A DNA stretch of 64,000 nt from Siphonodentalium dalli (lineage: Eukaryota > Mollusca > Scaphopoda > Gadilida > Siphonodentaliidae). The stretch spans positions 155,616,875-155,680,874 of the forward strand of contig CP136062.1 of the NCBI GenBank assembly GCA_032622095.1, in the 5' to 3' direction. A model generated the notes under the pieces. It saw only the letters and a program-made list of their open reading frames with translations, was not told the DNA's origin and did not search any database. Shown here piece after piece: positions 34,401-45,879 of this stretch; position 1 is the first letter of the stretch, and each line of letters opens with the position of its first letter. The translations under genes were made by a program, and so were the position numbers.

Positions 34401-37400
34401 TTGGTTATATTTAAAAATTGCTCGTTGCGAGGTGTGAATTGGGAGTCTGGCGGTGTAGAACCTTCACAAATGGCGGGGCAACATGTGTCGTATATACTGA
34501 TTTGTAATTGGTGGAAGAAATTAATCTATTTGCCCGCATGCTGATAAAACAAATTCTTTAAATACAAATTTGTTGAAAATAATCAAGGATTTTGATTTGA
34601 GTTGCCTGCTCCTATAAATTTTATCTAGACTAATGGCATTGAAATATTATATTGTGAGAAATTTACCAACACTGACTGATATGCCAAGCACCAGAACAAC
34701 ATGTATGGCATTGTTGATTAGACACCATCAATTGAACAGGGATTAAACAAAGATGGTGGATAAAGAGTCATGAGCAATTTTAGAATCTGGATATACAGCA
34801 TTTCTCTACGATGTACAACTCAACTTGAGCAACCTGGGTATATGCTGCTCAACTTTAAACAACTATGATACTACCGTATACTATATGCACCGTTTGGTGG
34901 AAATCGACTCGTCCGACGACCAGTAAAACCAATTTAATTAAACAGTGGTGGTGTAGAAAGTGGGGGTGACTGAACATAGCTGCTGTTATGACAAATTCAT
35001 ATTAACATACGAACATGTCACTGAATATAGTTGGGTGTCACGACCTTAGGAAAACATCAAATTTGAATCTCTGAAAGATGACAATAACTCTAACCACAAC
35101 TCTAACCGGAACGAGACCTCAATCCTAACCCGAACCGGTATGGGACGGTAACCTAACACTAACGAGGACGGAACCGTACCATAACACAAACCGAGACGGG
35201 ACCATAAACTGATCCGTAACTCTAACAGGGGCACGACGGGACCTTGAGCATAATCCTAACCGGGACGGGACCTTCGACCGGGGCGGAACAATCGGAACCG
35301 AACCATAACTCTAACCATAACTCGGGGCAAACATCAAATTTGAATCCCTGGAAGATGACGTGGGGCAGATCAAAATAATGATTTCCAAACATGACAATAA
35401 AGAGACAGTTTCAACATCTGTTTATATTACATGAGTTTAATCCGTAACATGATACGGACATATACGTTCAGAAGAGATATCCGTCATGGCTACTGGTTGA
35501 GGTGGTTACTTCAAATAAACGAGATAAATCACTACCATGACTAATCTACGATATGAGCAACACATTGAATCCTGATAATAAAGGAATATGAGAACGGTAA
35601 CATGGGAATATGGACAGCGAGGTGTTATCCTGTACTCAGGTAAGATTTAATCTATTAAGTAATGCGGACCTATGTTGACATTTCTGCTCAAATGTTATTT
35701 CAATGAATTATGTTTTAGGAGACTACTTACCAACACCAAACTACCACATTAAGTTCGAACTGATTTATGATAATATATTCCATGCACAGGGACAATTATT
35801 CAAAACATTACTATTTATGGTTTTGCGCAATCATTCCGAAACTCGTTCTGTAGGTTGTGTATGTGACTAGTTCGTATCTATAGTAAAATATATAAGTTTA
35901 CTGAACCAATTCGATAGTGTTTCGTGTAATGTTGTCGTTGGTAGCTATATAATATTATACAGATAAATACCATTGTTGGAAGGTTATACAATACAGTTCT
36001 AGTTTGATGTAAGCAAATCACTCAACAAAAATATTTCCATGATGTTGAGTTGTTAACTTATTACACACTATAACAATAATTTAAGTTCGCTGGAAAATCA
36101 GGTTACTCAATGAGGACGCCTACAACTGTAAGAGTTTACGCTTACCTGGTTGTTCTCCCTTTTACAGAATATGGTCCCAACTCATGACTGCGAAATATAC
36201 GTAGTTGTCTACTCGCGAGGAGACCGGAAGTCCTTCCGCCACGCAATTGACATCCTGTTCCATTTGCGCCGAGTGAGCAAAGTCACCAAGCCCATCATTT
36301 TGGTGGAGAACAAGTGCGATCTTGTCCGGACAAAGGTCACCGCCGCCGGAGGTGAGTACCGTGTCTTTGCCAAACACTGAATTACTAGTAGTTTCCGAAT
36401 GAAATGTTCAGATAAGTTCTACAACCGGCCAGTGTAGAACCTATTGTCTGAACATTATATATAGGTATGTCTCATCTGCACTTGTATTATCTGTTCGTCT
36501 GTCGTCTGCTAATAATATGTCATTCCAATATATACTGTTATACCTGATGGGAGAAACTATTTTGTGATGACATGGTTAACATCTTCATGGACAGTTTATT
36601 ACATATATTATTGCAAATGTTCTAGCAATGGGTCAATATCTTCAAAAGTTTAAATATGTTCACTAGACGCACAAAACACTTAAATATACTTTACCTAGAT
36701 CCAGCTATGTATGGGGCCATCTCCAACTCTCTTCAATAGAATATATGCAATAAATTAATGAATTTGAGTCGTCGTGCATGAGTGAAAAAAACAGTAATTT
36801 AGTCTATTACATCGCCCATGAAGAGTATGTACTGTTGCAAAGGGAGATAAATCATGAGTCAGAAATAAGCTAAATGTTTTTGAGCAGAAATAACAAATCT
36901 AAATTAAATTGAACGTGAGTTGAATCATTGTGAACATCTACAGTACACCGGTGTATCACATAATTAACCGTTAAACCCGTCCCAATGTTTTAGTAAGACT
37001 CACGTGCATTATCGCTGCGCCCAGTGACGTACGGGCTTAGATCAATGGTGTCGAAGCCAATTCGGGGACTTTATTATTATGTTAAACATAATGTAATTAC
37101 GATATTCGATTTGTGTTGCGTTATTTAGTGTTGGGTGTGAGATAACATGGTTGATACGGGTTGTTGACAAAATTGTTCAACATGAAAAGACACATTTGAA
37201 ATTAAATATATTCGCTCTTGAATGTGCCTTTACATCATATTTGGTTGTGATAAGGAACCCAATATTAATTTTGTTAACCCCAGCCTTTTCGATGTCGTTT
37301 TTCCTCGCTTATGTGTGACTGTGATAAAATGGATCTTAAATTCGTCGCATTTCTATGCGAATTGTATTATCATCTTCCAATAAATTCGATTCTAGCCTCA

Positions 37401-37980
37401 CAAAAGCTCGGCTCGAATATAATTTAGTGCACTCGGTTGATTAATTTCGTATAAATGTGCGACTCTTTATATATCCTCTATGTTTCAAGTTGTTCTTTTG
37501 TAGGAAAATTGTTTTGACTTGAAACCCAGGAAGTGGTGTTTTGGAAGAAAGAGTGCTAAATTGCAAAATGGTATCCTCTCTGACAAATGCACAATTGTTT
37601 GCGCTCTATAATTACACTAGAGTTGCAGTGAATCCACAATTGTTATGATGCTGCTTTCTTTATGAAATATTTACTTTGTGAATTTGTTTCCATGGCCTCC
37701 GATGTTGAAACAAGCTACCTCTGCCCCTCCTTGACATACATTTTAACTTTCGAATGTCTCTTTTTTTACAGAAGGGAAAAAAGTCGCCCTGTCATACAAC
37801 TGCAAATTTGTGGAGACATCGACACTCTTCAATCACAACGTGGATCAGTTGTTGGTCGGTATTCATAAACAAAACTCTCTGCACAACAACGCGCGAACAG
37901 GCTCAGGGAGGAAGATCAAGGCACTTTTACCACGCATTTTCAAGAGTAAAGCATCATGTGAAAATTTGATGAAATTATAA
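28181..37980 (+). CDS. RGK (Rad/Rem/Gem/Kir)-family small GTPase, four exons
   Basis: Exons 28,181-28,472, 30,820-30,908, 36,168-36,351 and 37,772-37,980 total 774 nt, encoding 257 aa with matching splice phases 1, 0 and 1. Residues 19-33 carry the RGK N-terminal signature RSFSFTPKGLINKGD. A serine-rich stretch follows. The P-loop is GSHGVGKT (71-78); a PMxL-type strand YVVVYS lies at 138-143; NKCD, the guanine-binding G4 box, is at 175-178; ETS of G5 is at 203-205; and a basic tail ends in the C-7 motif, with Cys 251 seventh from the end. The DxxG (G3) box is absent, as known for RGK proteins. Family members sit at the inner plasma membrane, bind calcium-channel beta subunits, lower channel activity and affect the cytoskeleton. 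That role here is inferred. An in-frame TAA four codons upstream fixes the start. The last exon lies inside copy B. The exon 1 donor (GTTGGT) is the weakest junction. Confidence 0.9.
28473..30819 (+). other. RGK GTPase intron 1 (2.35 kb)
   Basis: AT-rich. It carries a hairpin-headed repeat at 29,505-29,670 and an old dispersed repeat at about 30,150-30,215. A 65-codon hydrophobic frame at 30,629-30,826 overlaps the acceptor and looks accidental. Confidence 0.75.
29505..29670 (+). repeat. Hairpin-headed intronic repeat, copy 1
   Basis: The left arm 29,513-29,536 (TGTTCAGACAATAAGCTCAA...) pairs with the right arm 29,548-29,569. The text after the hairpin, including TCTGTCGTCTGCT, matches 36,395-36,535. 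Confidence 0.7.
30820..30908 (+). CDS. RGK GTPase exon 2
   Basis: 89 nt between ATTCCAG and GTATGA. It supplies residues 98-127: an aspartate run, then IKQVSVMLNGEQVWQ, corresponding to the strands around the switch region of RGK proteins, which lack the usual DxxG. It is too short to be seen as a stand-alone frame and was recognised by phase and family fit. Confidence 0.82.
31225..31265. other. Perfect 14-bp intronic hairpin
   Basis: GAGTGGAATTGTGG (31,225-31,238) and CCACAATTCCACTC (31,252-31,265) with a 13-nt loop. No terminator-like role is implied in a eukaryote. Confidence 0.85.
31920..33740 (+). repeat. Diverged repeat pair in intron 2
   Basis: About 31,920-32,220 and 33,300-33,740 share, in order, ATGCCTGG...GCACAGG, AAAACAAATTT.TTT.ATGCAGATGA, GCCACTGTTT.GC and TCTCAATACAC. 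Spacing differs and divergence is high. Confidence 0.6.
35053..35359 (+). repeat. Satellite patch flanked by 30-bp direct repeats
   Basis: CTCTAACC / CCGGAACG / GGGACGGGACC text of the same kind as 1,690-4,860 occupies about 35,083-35,329. It is bounded by 30-bp direct repeats at 35,053-35,082 and 35,330-35,359 with two mismatches (both contain CATCAAATTTGAATC). Confidence 0.88.
36168..36351 (+). CDS. RGK GTPase exon 3
   Basis: Preceded by a pyrimidine tract and TTTTACAG and followed by the consensus donor GTGAGT. It encodes residues 128-188, including YVVVYS, a helix with SFRHAIDILFHLRR, and IILVENKCDLVR with the NKxD box. It ends in phase 1, which matches the last exon in copy B. Confidence 0.9.
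36352..37771 (+). other. RGK GTPase intron 3 (1.42 kb), crossing into copy B
   Basis: From about 37,030 the intron is also represented at the left edge of the window. A hairpin-headed repeat begins about 50 bp after the donor. Confidence 0.8.
36395..36535 (+). repeat. Hairpin-headed intronic repeat, copy 2
   Basis: TGTTCAGATAAGTTCTACA (36,405-36,423) pairs with the right arm 36,433-36,454, leaving a 3-nt bulge. The downstream TCTGTCGTCTGCT text matches the copy in intron 1. Confidence 0.75.
37772..37980 (+). CDS. RGK GTPase exon 4 (copy B, last exon)
   Basis: It begins after TTTTTTTACAG, reads residues 189-257 and stops at TAA 37,978-37,980. It carries CKFVETS, HNVDQLLVGI, the basic tail and the C-7 motif. 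Against 738-949: His to Asn, Glu to Gln, Met to Ile, one Ser lost in frame, and two silent changes. Confidence 0.92.
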
Positions 37981-38333
37981 TTTATCAGTCACCTGTTCAG
38001 CAACATTCAGAGTATGATATGATGTTAATATAACAATTGTTATATATTTATCATCGGTTATGTGAGATCATGTAGCACGAGTGCTGTGTGGTAATGTGTT
38101 ATCTTTGTCAGTGTTGAGAAGGAAACATGTATACCATTTTAAACAGAGAATACTTGAAGCTAATAACCATATCCTGTCATCCATTTGTAACTCAGATATA
38201 TTCAAATCGAAATTATTCAAAATCATGGAATCATATGTTGTACACTTAGCTGCATATTTATATTACATAAATGTAGCATATAACGTATGATTATTTTGTA
38301 AGTTATGGATAATTATGTATGGTCTGAAATAAA
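37981..38333 (+). other. 3'UTR and polyadenylation signal of the central RGK gene
   Basis: AATAAA at 38,328-38,333; counterpart of 950-1,304. Confidence 0.6.
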
Positions 38334-38349
38334 ACTATATATGCATGTA

Positions 38350-38482
38350 TAGCATTATCATCATCACCATTATCACCGTTGTCATCATCATGGTCATTAT
38401 CGTAATCATCATAACTGCTATCTGTTATCACAATCAACATCATCATCGCCGGCATCATCATATTCATCGCCGTCGTCTTAAG
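38350..38482 (+). repeat. ATC/TCA microsatellite (copy B)
   Basis: Counterpart of 1,322-1,455, slightly contracted. Confidence 0.85.
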
Positions 38483-38714
38483 TAATCACCACCAATTGTT
38501 TGGATTATATGAGCATTGGTGGTTAACTATTTCGGTCGTAAATATATCTACACGCGCTTCCATTCATCAAACGACGTGAATTCCGTTACTAATTCCTTAT
38601 TGATCATTCGGCAAAATCCGAGAACGGTGGGAAATTACCTCTCATTCGTAAGCGGCCAACGGGGTCGAACACAATTAGGATCAGCTTTCAAAAAGTGGCC
38701 TGAAAATGAGTTAC

Positions 38715-41510
38715 CTCTCTGGTCTGTCAGGAAAATTTCGGGACCGTATGAACTTTAACCAGGACGGGCGTGTTGGGACCCTAAAGGGACAGGACAGTAA
38801 TTCTAGCTGGACCCGGGCCGTGGCTATTAATCTAACCGCGGGCGGGACTAATCGGTACCCTAACCCTAACCGGGGTGGGATGCGACTCTAACATTAACTG
38901 GGACGGGACCTTAGGCCTAACCCTAACCGGGACAGCAGCTTAACCCTAACACTGAACAGGACGACGCGGTATCCTAACCCTGACCGGACGGGACCATAAT
39001 TTGTATGTGGGTGTTCGGAACGGATTGTAACTTAACCATAACCGGACCAGGGCCCTACACCGGAGCGGAACGGTGCGGGACCCCAACCTTAACCCAGACT
39101 GGACGTGACCGTAATTCTAGCTGGACCGTGACTCATAGTTCTAACCGCGGACGGAACAATTCGAGATCATAACCGGGGCGGGACGAAACCCTAACTCTAA
39201 CCGGGACGGGAAATAAAGCATAAACATAACCCTAACGGCAGCTTAACTCTAAGACTGAACAGGCCTAGTCCGGCCGGACGGGACCATAACCTTTATGTTG
39301 GGGTAGGAGGGACTGTAACTTTAACCCTAACCGGATCGGGGCCCTATCCAGGAACTGAACGGGGCGGGGCCCTAAGCCAGGCAGGACGGGACCTTGACCC
39401 AACCCTGACGGGACATTAACACTGGCTACACCAATAACCCTAAACCTAAACGGCACTGGAAGGCTCTGAACGGGAATTTAACCCTAGCCCTAACCGAGAC
39501 GGGACCATAACGCTAACCGTTAGAACAACCCAACACTAACCGGGACGGGACCCCTGACCCTAACCTATTCGGGACGGGAGCTTAACACTAACTCTAACCG
39601 GGACGGTTGGAACCTAACACTAACAATACTCGTAACCTGATGGTGGATCCGGATGGTCCGTACATCGGACGGGACGAGCCGGGACCATAACAAGGAAGAG
39701 ACGGGACCACAGGACGGTACCCTAACTCTAACCGGAACCCTAACCCTACCCCGGGGCGGAAGTCAGGGGAAGGACGTTAATACAAATCATAAGTTCATAA
39801 CCATAATCGGGACGGGACCAGTCGGGGCAATAACAATAACTGAAACGAGGCCTTAAGCCTAACCACAAAGGGGACGGGACCTAAACCATAATACGGACCA
39901 GAACGGGAGGTTAACATAACTACAACCGGGACTGGTGCTAAATCCTAACCCGTACCGGACGGGCGGGATTCTAATTTGGATGTGGTGGTTCGGAACGGTA
40001 CTGTAACTTTAAACATACTCATGTCGGGGGTCTAACACGGAAATGAAGTGGACGGGACCCAAACACTAACAGGACGGGGCCTATGCCCCAACCGTGACCG
40101 TGACGGGACCCCAACCCTTGGCACAACAATAACCCAAACCCTAAAGGGACTGGACGGTTCGGGCGGGAACTTAAACACAACACAACTAACCTGGACAGGG
40201 CTCTATCACTAACCGGTACGGAGCCTTAAACATAACCTTGGCGGGAGTTTAACCCTATCTGGGACGGGAAGTTACTACAGTAATAACTGACAACAATCGT
40301 TACCTGGCGGGTAATCCCGACCGCGGACGGGACGAATCGGGACCCTAACCAGGACGGCACCCTAACCTTTAACTGAACGTAACTGGTTGGAACGGGACCT
40401 TAACACTAACCGTAACCATAAAACGGGACGCGGCCAGGGGACCTGACGTTAACACTAGCCATAACCGGGACTGTGCGGCTCTGGACCGGAATATCACAAT
40501 AACCATAACTGGGACGGGACCAGTCGGGACCCTAACACTAACCGGGACTGGACCTTTGCCCGATTCCTAACTCGAACTTGGACGGGACCTTGAGCCTAAC
40601 CCATAACCGGGAAGGGACGGGACCACAACAAGGGCGGTATCCTAACAGTAGCCAGAACTGGACGGATTGGAACGGGACCTTAACCCTAACACATTACCCT
40701 AAACCGTGACCAGTGTCATGGGACGCCCGGGACGTTAACACTAACCATAACGACAACCCTAACCGGTAATGGACGGCTCTGAACGTGAAATTCACCGTGG
40801 CGGGATGGGACTGGACCTTAAGCCTAACCTAATTGTGAGTGGACCCTGACCCGAACCGAGACAGGGTCTTAGCCTTAGCTCTAACCGGGAGGGGACCGTA
40901 ACACTATCCGAGATTTGACGGGAGCGTAAACCGAGCCCTAACTCTAAGCGGGACTCGACATTAAAACTAACTCTAGCTAATCCGGGGAGGATGGGACCTA
41001 ACCCTAATTTGGACGGAACCGTAACCCTAATTATAACAGGTACGGGACTCAAACCCTAACAGGACGGGATGTAAACCTTAACCCTAACTGGTACTGGACC
41101 TTAAACCTAACTCTAAGCCGAACCGGGTATGGACGGGCCCTTAACCATCACTCTAACCGGGACGGGACCTTTAGGTTCCCCTACCCAACCGCGGCGGGTG
41201 TGTGCCGGCCCTTAATCCTACTCTAATCCGAATGCCAGCGGGAGGACATTAAACCTATCTCTAATCCTAATCGGGGCGGGATGGGACCTTAACACTACCC
41301 ATAACCGGGACGGGACTGGACCCACACACTGACCGTAATCGGCACGGGACGATAAGGGCCGTGACCGGACCCTAGTATAACAGGGATAGATCGAGATGGG
41401 ACCTTTACACTATAGCACTAATCCTAAACGGGGCAGGACGGGGCTGGATCCTAACCCTAACTGGGACGGGACCCTAACCATAACCGGGATGGGACAGCGG
41501 GGGCGGGTAG
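38715..41510 (+). repeat. Degenerate telomere-like satellite (copy B)
   Basis: Counterpart of 1,690-4,860, about 375 bp shorter because the equivalent of 3,771-4,147 is missing at about 40,795. Confidence 0.9.
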
Positions 41511-44285
41511 TGACGGTAACGGGGCGCGCGGGCGAAGCAAATCGTAGTTGTGTGGTTGGGGCGTCACTGTACGTCTGTTTTCGACCAATTGGCACTGATG
41601 TTCTAATTTTTTCGGTCCAAATTATCGCCCCATGCACTTTCACTTCAACGTTCCAGACCGAGCATAGCGGCAACTCATATTCGGACACTTTTTGAAACTC
41701 GACCCAAATTTACTTCGGCTAAATCGAATTATATCCAGCTATTATTTACATATACTTCTGAACACCTGATATATACATATTTTTTTATTTTGAACTATCA
41801 ACGTTAGCGTTGTTAAAGTAATGAGAGCGGATCTCAAGTTACAAAGTACACATACTAATAGCGCTGTCAATGGCTACCGTTTAAAACCTGTTTACCCTGG
41901 AAGCCTATAACATTGTAGAGGTCGGTTGTGTATTATGACATCAAATTGAACATATCCATACTGCACATGGCGTCACTTTATATTGCAACCAGTATTTTCG
42001 CATACGTCTTGAATTAACGAACAGCAGAGGAATATCTGCAGGTTGCTTTCATGTTTTCATTTCAATTCAATATATTGGGACGTTTGTACATCCGCAATCC
42101 GATAATTGACTAAGAGATGATTATAATTTTGCGTAGAAGTACAATTTAGTTTTATCTTATCGAATATGCCATTTCATTTTATGGCATTGTCTGATTTATT
42201 TGATTTATATTCGTGAATAATCCTGTGTCTTTCAATTGTTCTTGGCTGACTCGCGATAGCTATTCACGTGATTAGATTCATATATCTGTATGTGGCTCAT
42301 GTTTTCGTTTTTACATTGTGTATCATGGTTTTGCATTCTTCCATATCTACTGGTTAATTTATTTTGGCTTTTATGTGTTAATTTCATTTCATTCGAGTCT
42401 TTGGTAACGTACATAAATTGCCCAAAACCCGATATTTGGCCAAGCGATTATTCAACTTTTGCATAGAAGTAAACTTTATTTTTTGAAAATATCATTTTAT
42501 CATGACATTCACTGATTTGTATGATTGTTATTCATGCGCTCTGAATAATCCTGTCACTTCCAATTGTTGATTCGTGATCTTGAATCACGTGATCATATTC
42601 ATATATTTGGCGATTGCTCAAGCCGATGTTCTATGTTTTCACGTTTACTACACATAGCGATTACGCAGACCAATGTTCAACATGTACGTTGTAATGTTTA
42701 TTACATTATGTTGATTGTGTTCATGGTATACATTGTCCCGAATGTCCTTAACCAGACACCACATGTAAGCGAAAAATAAATTTGTCGGATCGGAATAATG
42801 GACTTTGTCTCACTTACTCCCTATGCATGGAAATTGCTTTAATGGGCATCAAACCAGTTACATTACATAACTACGGTCTTTACTTATTGTATACAAATTA
42901 ATAGAAGTTCAGTAAAAATAACTATAATTTGATTAAGTCTCTTTAATCCGTTTTATCGAAGAAAATATATCGTCAAATGTATAGCGTATTGGGGTACTAT
43001 TACTTGTACAACCACTTATCTCATATCTCCTAGATTCGTTTCGTTTGCAACTGATGGTAAATTGTGTTCTTAGTATTTGGTTGAAAGGTAACTGATATGT
43101 ATACTGTTGATACGTGCGGTTCCAGCTGGAATATACGCACCCCTGATCAAGACTTTATGGTCCTGCTAATGTGATGTGATGCTGGTGGTCTCTGCTGAAT
43201 TGCTATAACGCGATTGGGGCGAACTGATGCTGTTAAGACAAAGTACCGTTATTTTTCAAATGTTGTCATTTTCTGGGTATATGGCTAATACGAGCGGTTT
43301 GGAATAAAACCAGTGCATGTTTGGAACATAACAAAACATAGACATTTTGAACAAATATAATAATGGCTGCTCTGGTGTTTGCAAAACTATGTGAATTGCC
43401 ATCTTTCTATAGTCGATTTGCCACAACTAACACAACCAATATAAACATATCTCGCAATATATATATGTGTTGGAATGTTTGATACACACAATGGCTTTTC
43501 ATATTGCAGATTTTCCGAACGCCGCACAAATGACAATTTCAGAACAAATAACGTACATTTTCTTAACAGCGTAAATTTACCATGACAGCATCTTAGCAAT
43601 TCAACAGGGCCCACCAGCATCGCATCACATTGGCGGGTCCAGTTGACCAGTTGTGAAACTGTAATAGGATGAAACTTTAATGGTCTGACTGTATTTGTGT
43701 TCGAGGGTACGCCAATACATGGGATTCGTTAATCCAATAATTTATTATTGCGACAGTTCTTTAATCTTAGTGTTCGATATTCCGAGAGTTCGATACTTAA
43801 GAATTTACAGCGACGTGGACATGAATAAAAGTCGGGCCTCATCAACATAAAATAAATGTTCCCTGAGGCATCACCACGCGCAAAAGAATCCCACCGGTAT
43901 CAAATTTAAGCACCATACACACATTTGGGAACAGACAATTAACGCACCCGTATATCTAATTGCGTAAATGATACACAAATATCCAAATGTTCGTCTTTGT
44001 CGTGTCTTATACATGTATGTTACAACATATGTGACTTATTGGTGCTCTATATAAAGATTCTCGTACATGCACGTGCGTGAGCTACACATACACGTGTAAT
44101 AATTTAACGCGATGCTGGAACGGATGCCAGCTTCTGTATGTGAGGAAACTACATGATATTCTGAAAGCTAGCGCGACCTACATGTATATTTACATATTCG
44201 CGACTTTCGGACTATCGAATAATCGTAATATCTAACTATCTGACAAACGAACTGCCCTAATTTTTTCGTCGTTTGACAAATATAC
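41511..44285. other. Counterpart of 4,861-7,640; no supported gene
   Basis: Includes the diverged tandem pair at about 41,990-42,660. Nothing coding is recognised. Confidence 0.5.
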
Positions 44286-45600
44286 AACATTCATATTTGA
44301 GAATATGTGGGACAGTTGAAGCACAGGTCCCCAGATCAAAAATTTACCCCACCCTCAATAATACTTAATCCCATAGAAAGGTATTCAACTTGGCGGGGCC
44401 TAATTTAAAAAAAAAAATTCAGTCAAAAAACAAGTTAAAAATAGAAGAATTTTGTTTTTGTTACATAAAGGCCTCATATATACGTAGAAATGTATTTTCT
44501 TACTCTTCAATTTCATGTATCCCGCGTAAAAAATGGTTAAAAAAACTCCTGTTATGAGCACAGGTCTGACAGAAACCGGCTGTTGAAATCCCTCGTTCGA
44601 GATGGTGTCCGCTCAACTCGGTCAAAAAGCCGGATTTTTACACTGACTAGTGCTTCAAAAACGCCCTAACCGGTAAGTAGAAAAATATAGTATACATCAT
44701 TAGAAGCGGAATCACGGCATCATATCTCTCGTATTTATTGAAAAATCAGTTTCATAAAACCGGAAGAAAATTTAAATTGTCCAAAACAAGCCATTTTGTA
44801 AGTAAGCTGAAATGACGTAATACTAATTGGCATTGGCCCAATATAAATCAAATATATAACGAAGAAGTAATGTACATACGATCTAAATGTTTACGAAGTT
44901 ATATTCTTGTCCATGTGTATGTTTTCAAATCGGCATTCGTGTTAATTCAATCTTTATCTATTCTTTTAATTTTTTATAAATACATATTGTGTTGCATAGA
45001 ACTATAAATAGTACTCACGGCAAACTCGCAAAAAATGGCTGGTTTTTGGAAAATTTTAATTTGCTTCCGAATTCATGAATCTGATTTTTTCAATAAATAC
45101 GAGAGATACGATGCCGTGATGTGGCCAGATTGGTTTGGGTGTGTCAGTAAATAATTCCGCTTCTAATGATGTATAATATATATATTGTACTTACCGTTGA
45201 GAGTTTTTGAAGCGCAAGTCGGTGTAAAAATCCGACTCGCTGACCCAGTTTAGCGGACACCATCTAGAACGAGTGATTTTAGCAGTCGGTTTGCGCCAGA
45301 CCTGTGCTCATATCCGGAGTTTTTCTGAACCAATTTTACACGGCATACTTAAAATTGAAGAGTAATAAAATATCTTTCTACATATATACGAAGTATTTAT
45401 GTTGCTAACATTATTTGTGTGTGTTTTGAACCTGTTTGTGGACTTTGAAAAAGTTATTACAAATTAGGGCCGTCCGCGTTCGATACCTTTCTATTATTGG
45501 AAGAATAATATTAAGTATTATAGGGGCTGGGGCATTTGTTGTTTGTTCTGGCGACCTGTGAGTTAAAGATGCCCAAATTTGATAAAATACACCTAATGTG
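44285..45600. repeat. Long palindrome (copy B)
   Basis: Counterpart of 7,640-8,960. Here the outer arms match better at one point: AATAATACTTAAT on the left is mirrored by ATTAAGTATTAT near 45,508 on the right. Confidence 0.85.
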
Positions 45601-45879
45601 ACAAAATACACCAAATTTGACAAAAACAAAACTTTGGCAACATAAGCATGGATGCTATCATAGACGATATTGGAATGTTTGCTAGACTGACCACAGTCAA
45701 ACGTGCTAAAAAGTTGCTCTTTTGAAATTCGACATTTGGCCATCAATACTTCATAATGATGATGCAGGGTTCGTTGTGCCATTCATTTTCTTGTATACAA
45801 ACTGTGCATTTGAAGGTTGTTTGCTGTCAAACCGTCAGGGCATCTTTTAGTCATCGCTAGCAACGTTAGATGTGCTCAC

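Larger units (their letters stand above)
30909..36167 (+). other. RGK GTPase intron 2 (5.26 kb)
   Basis: Contains a perfect 14-bp hairpin at 31,225-31,265, two diverged copies of a repeat at about 31,920-32,220 and 33,300-33,740, and a small satellite patch at 35,083-35,329. No coding signal is recognised in the remainder. Confidence 0.7.

Noticed and set aside
41410-41688. Minus-strand frame next to the satellite (also 4,825-5,034) as a gene
   Set aside because: The frame is partly shared between copies, but a 1-bp indel shifts its C-terminal half and that half is read from satellite sequence.
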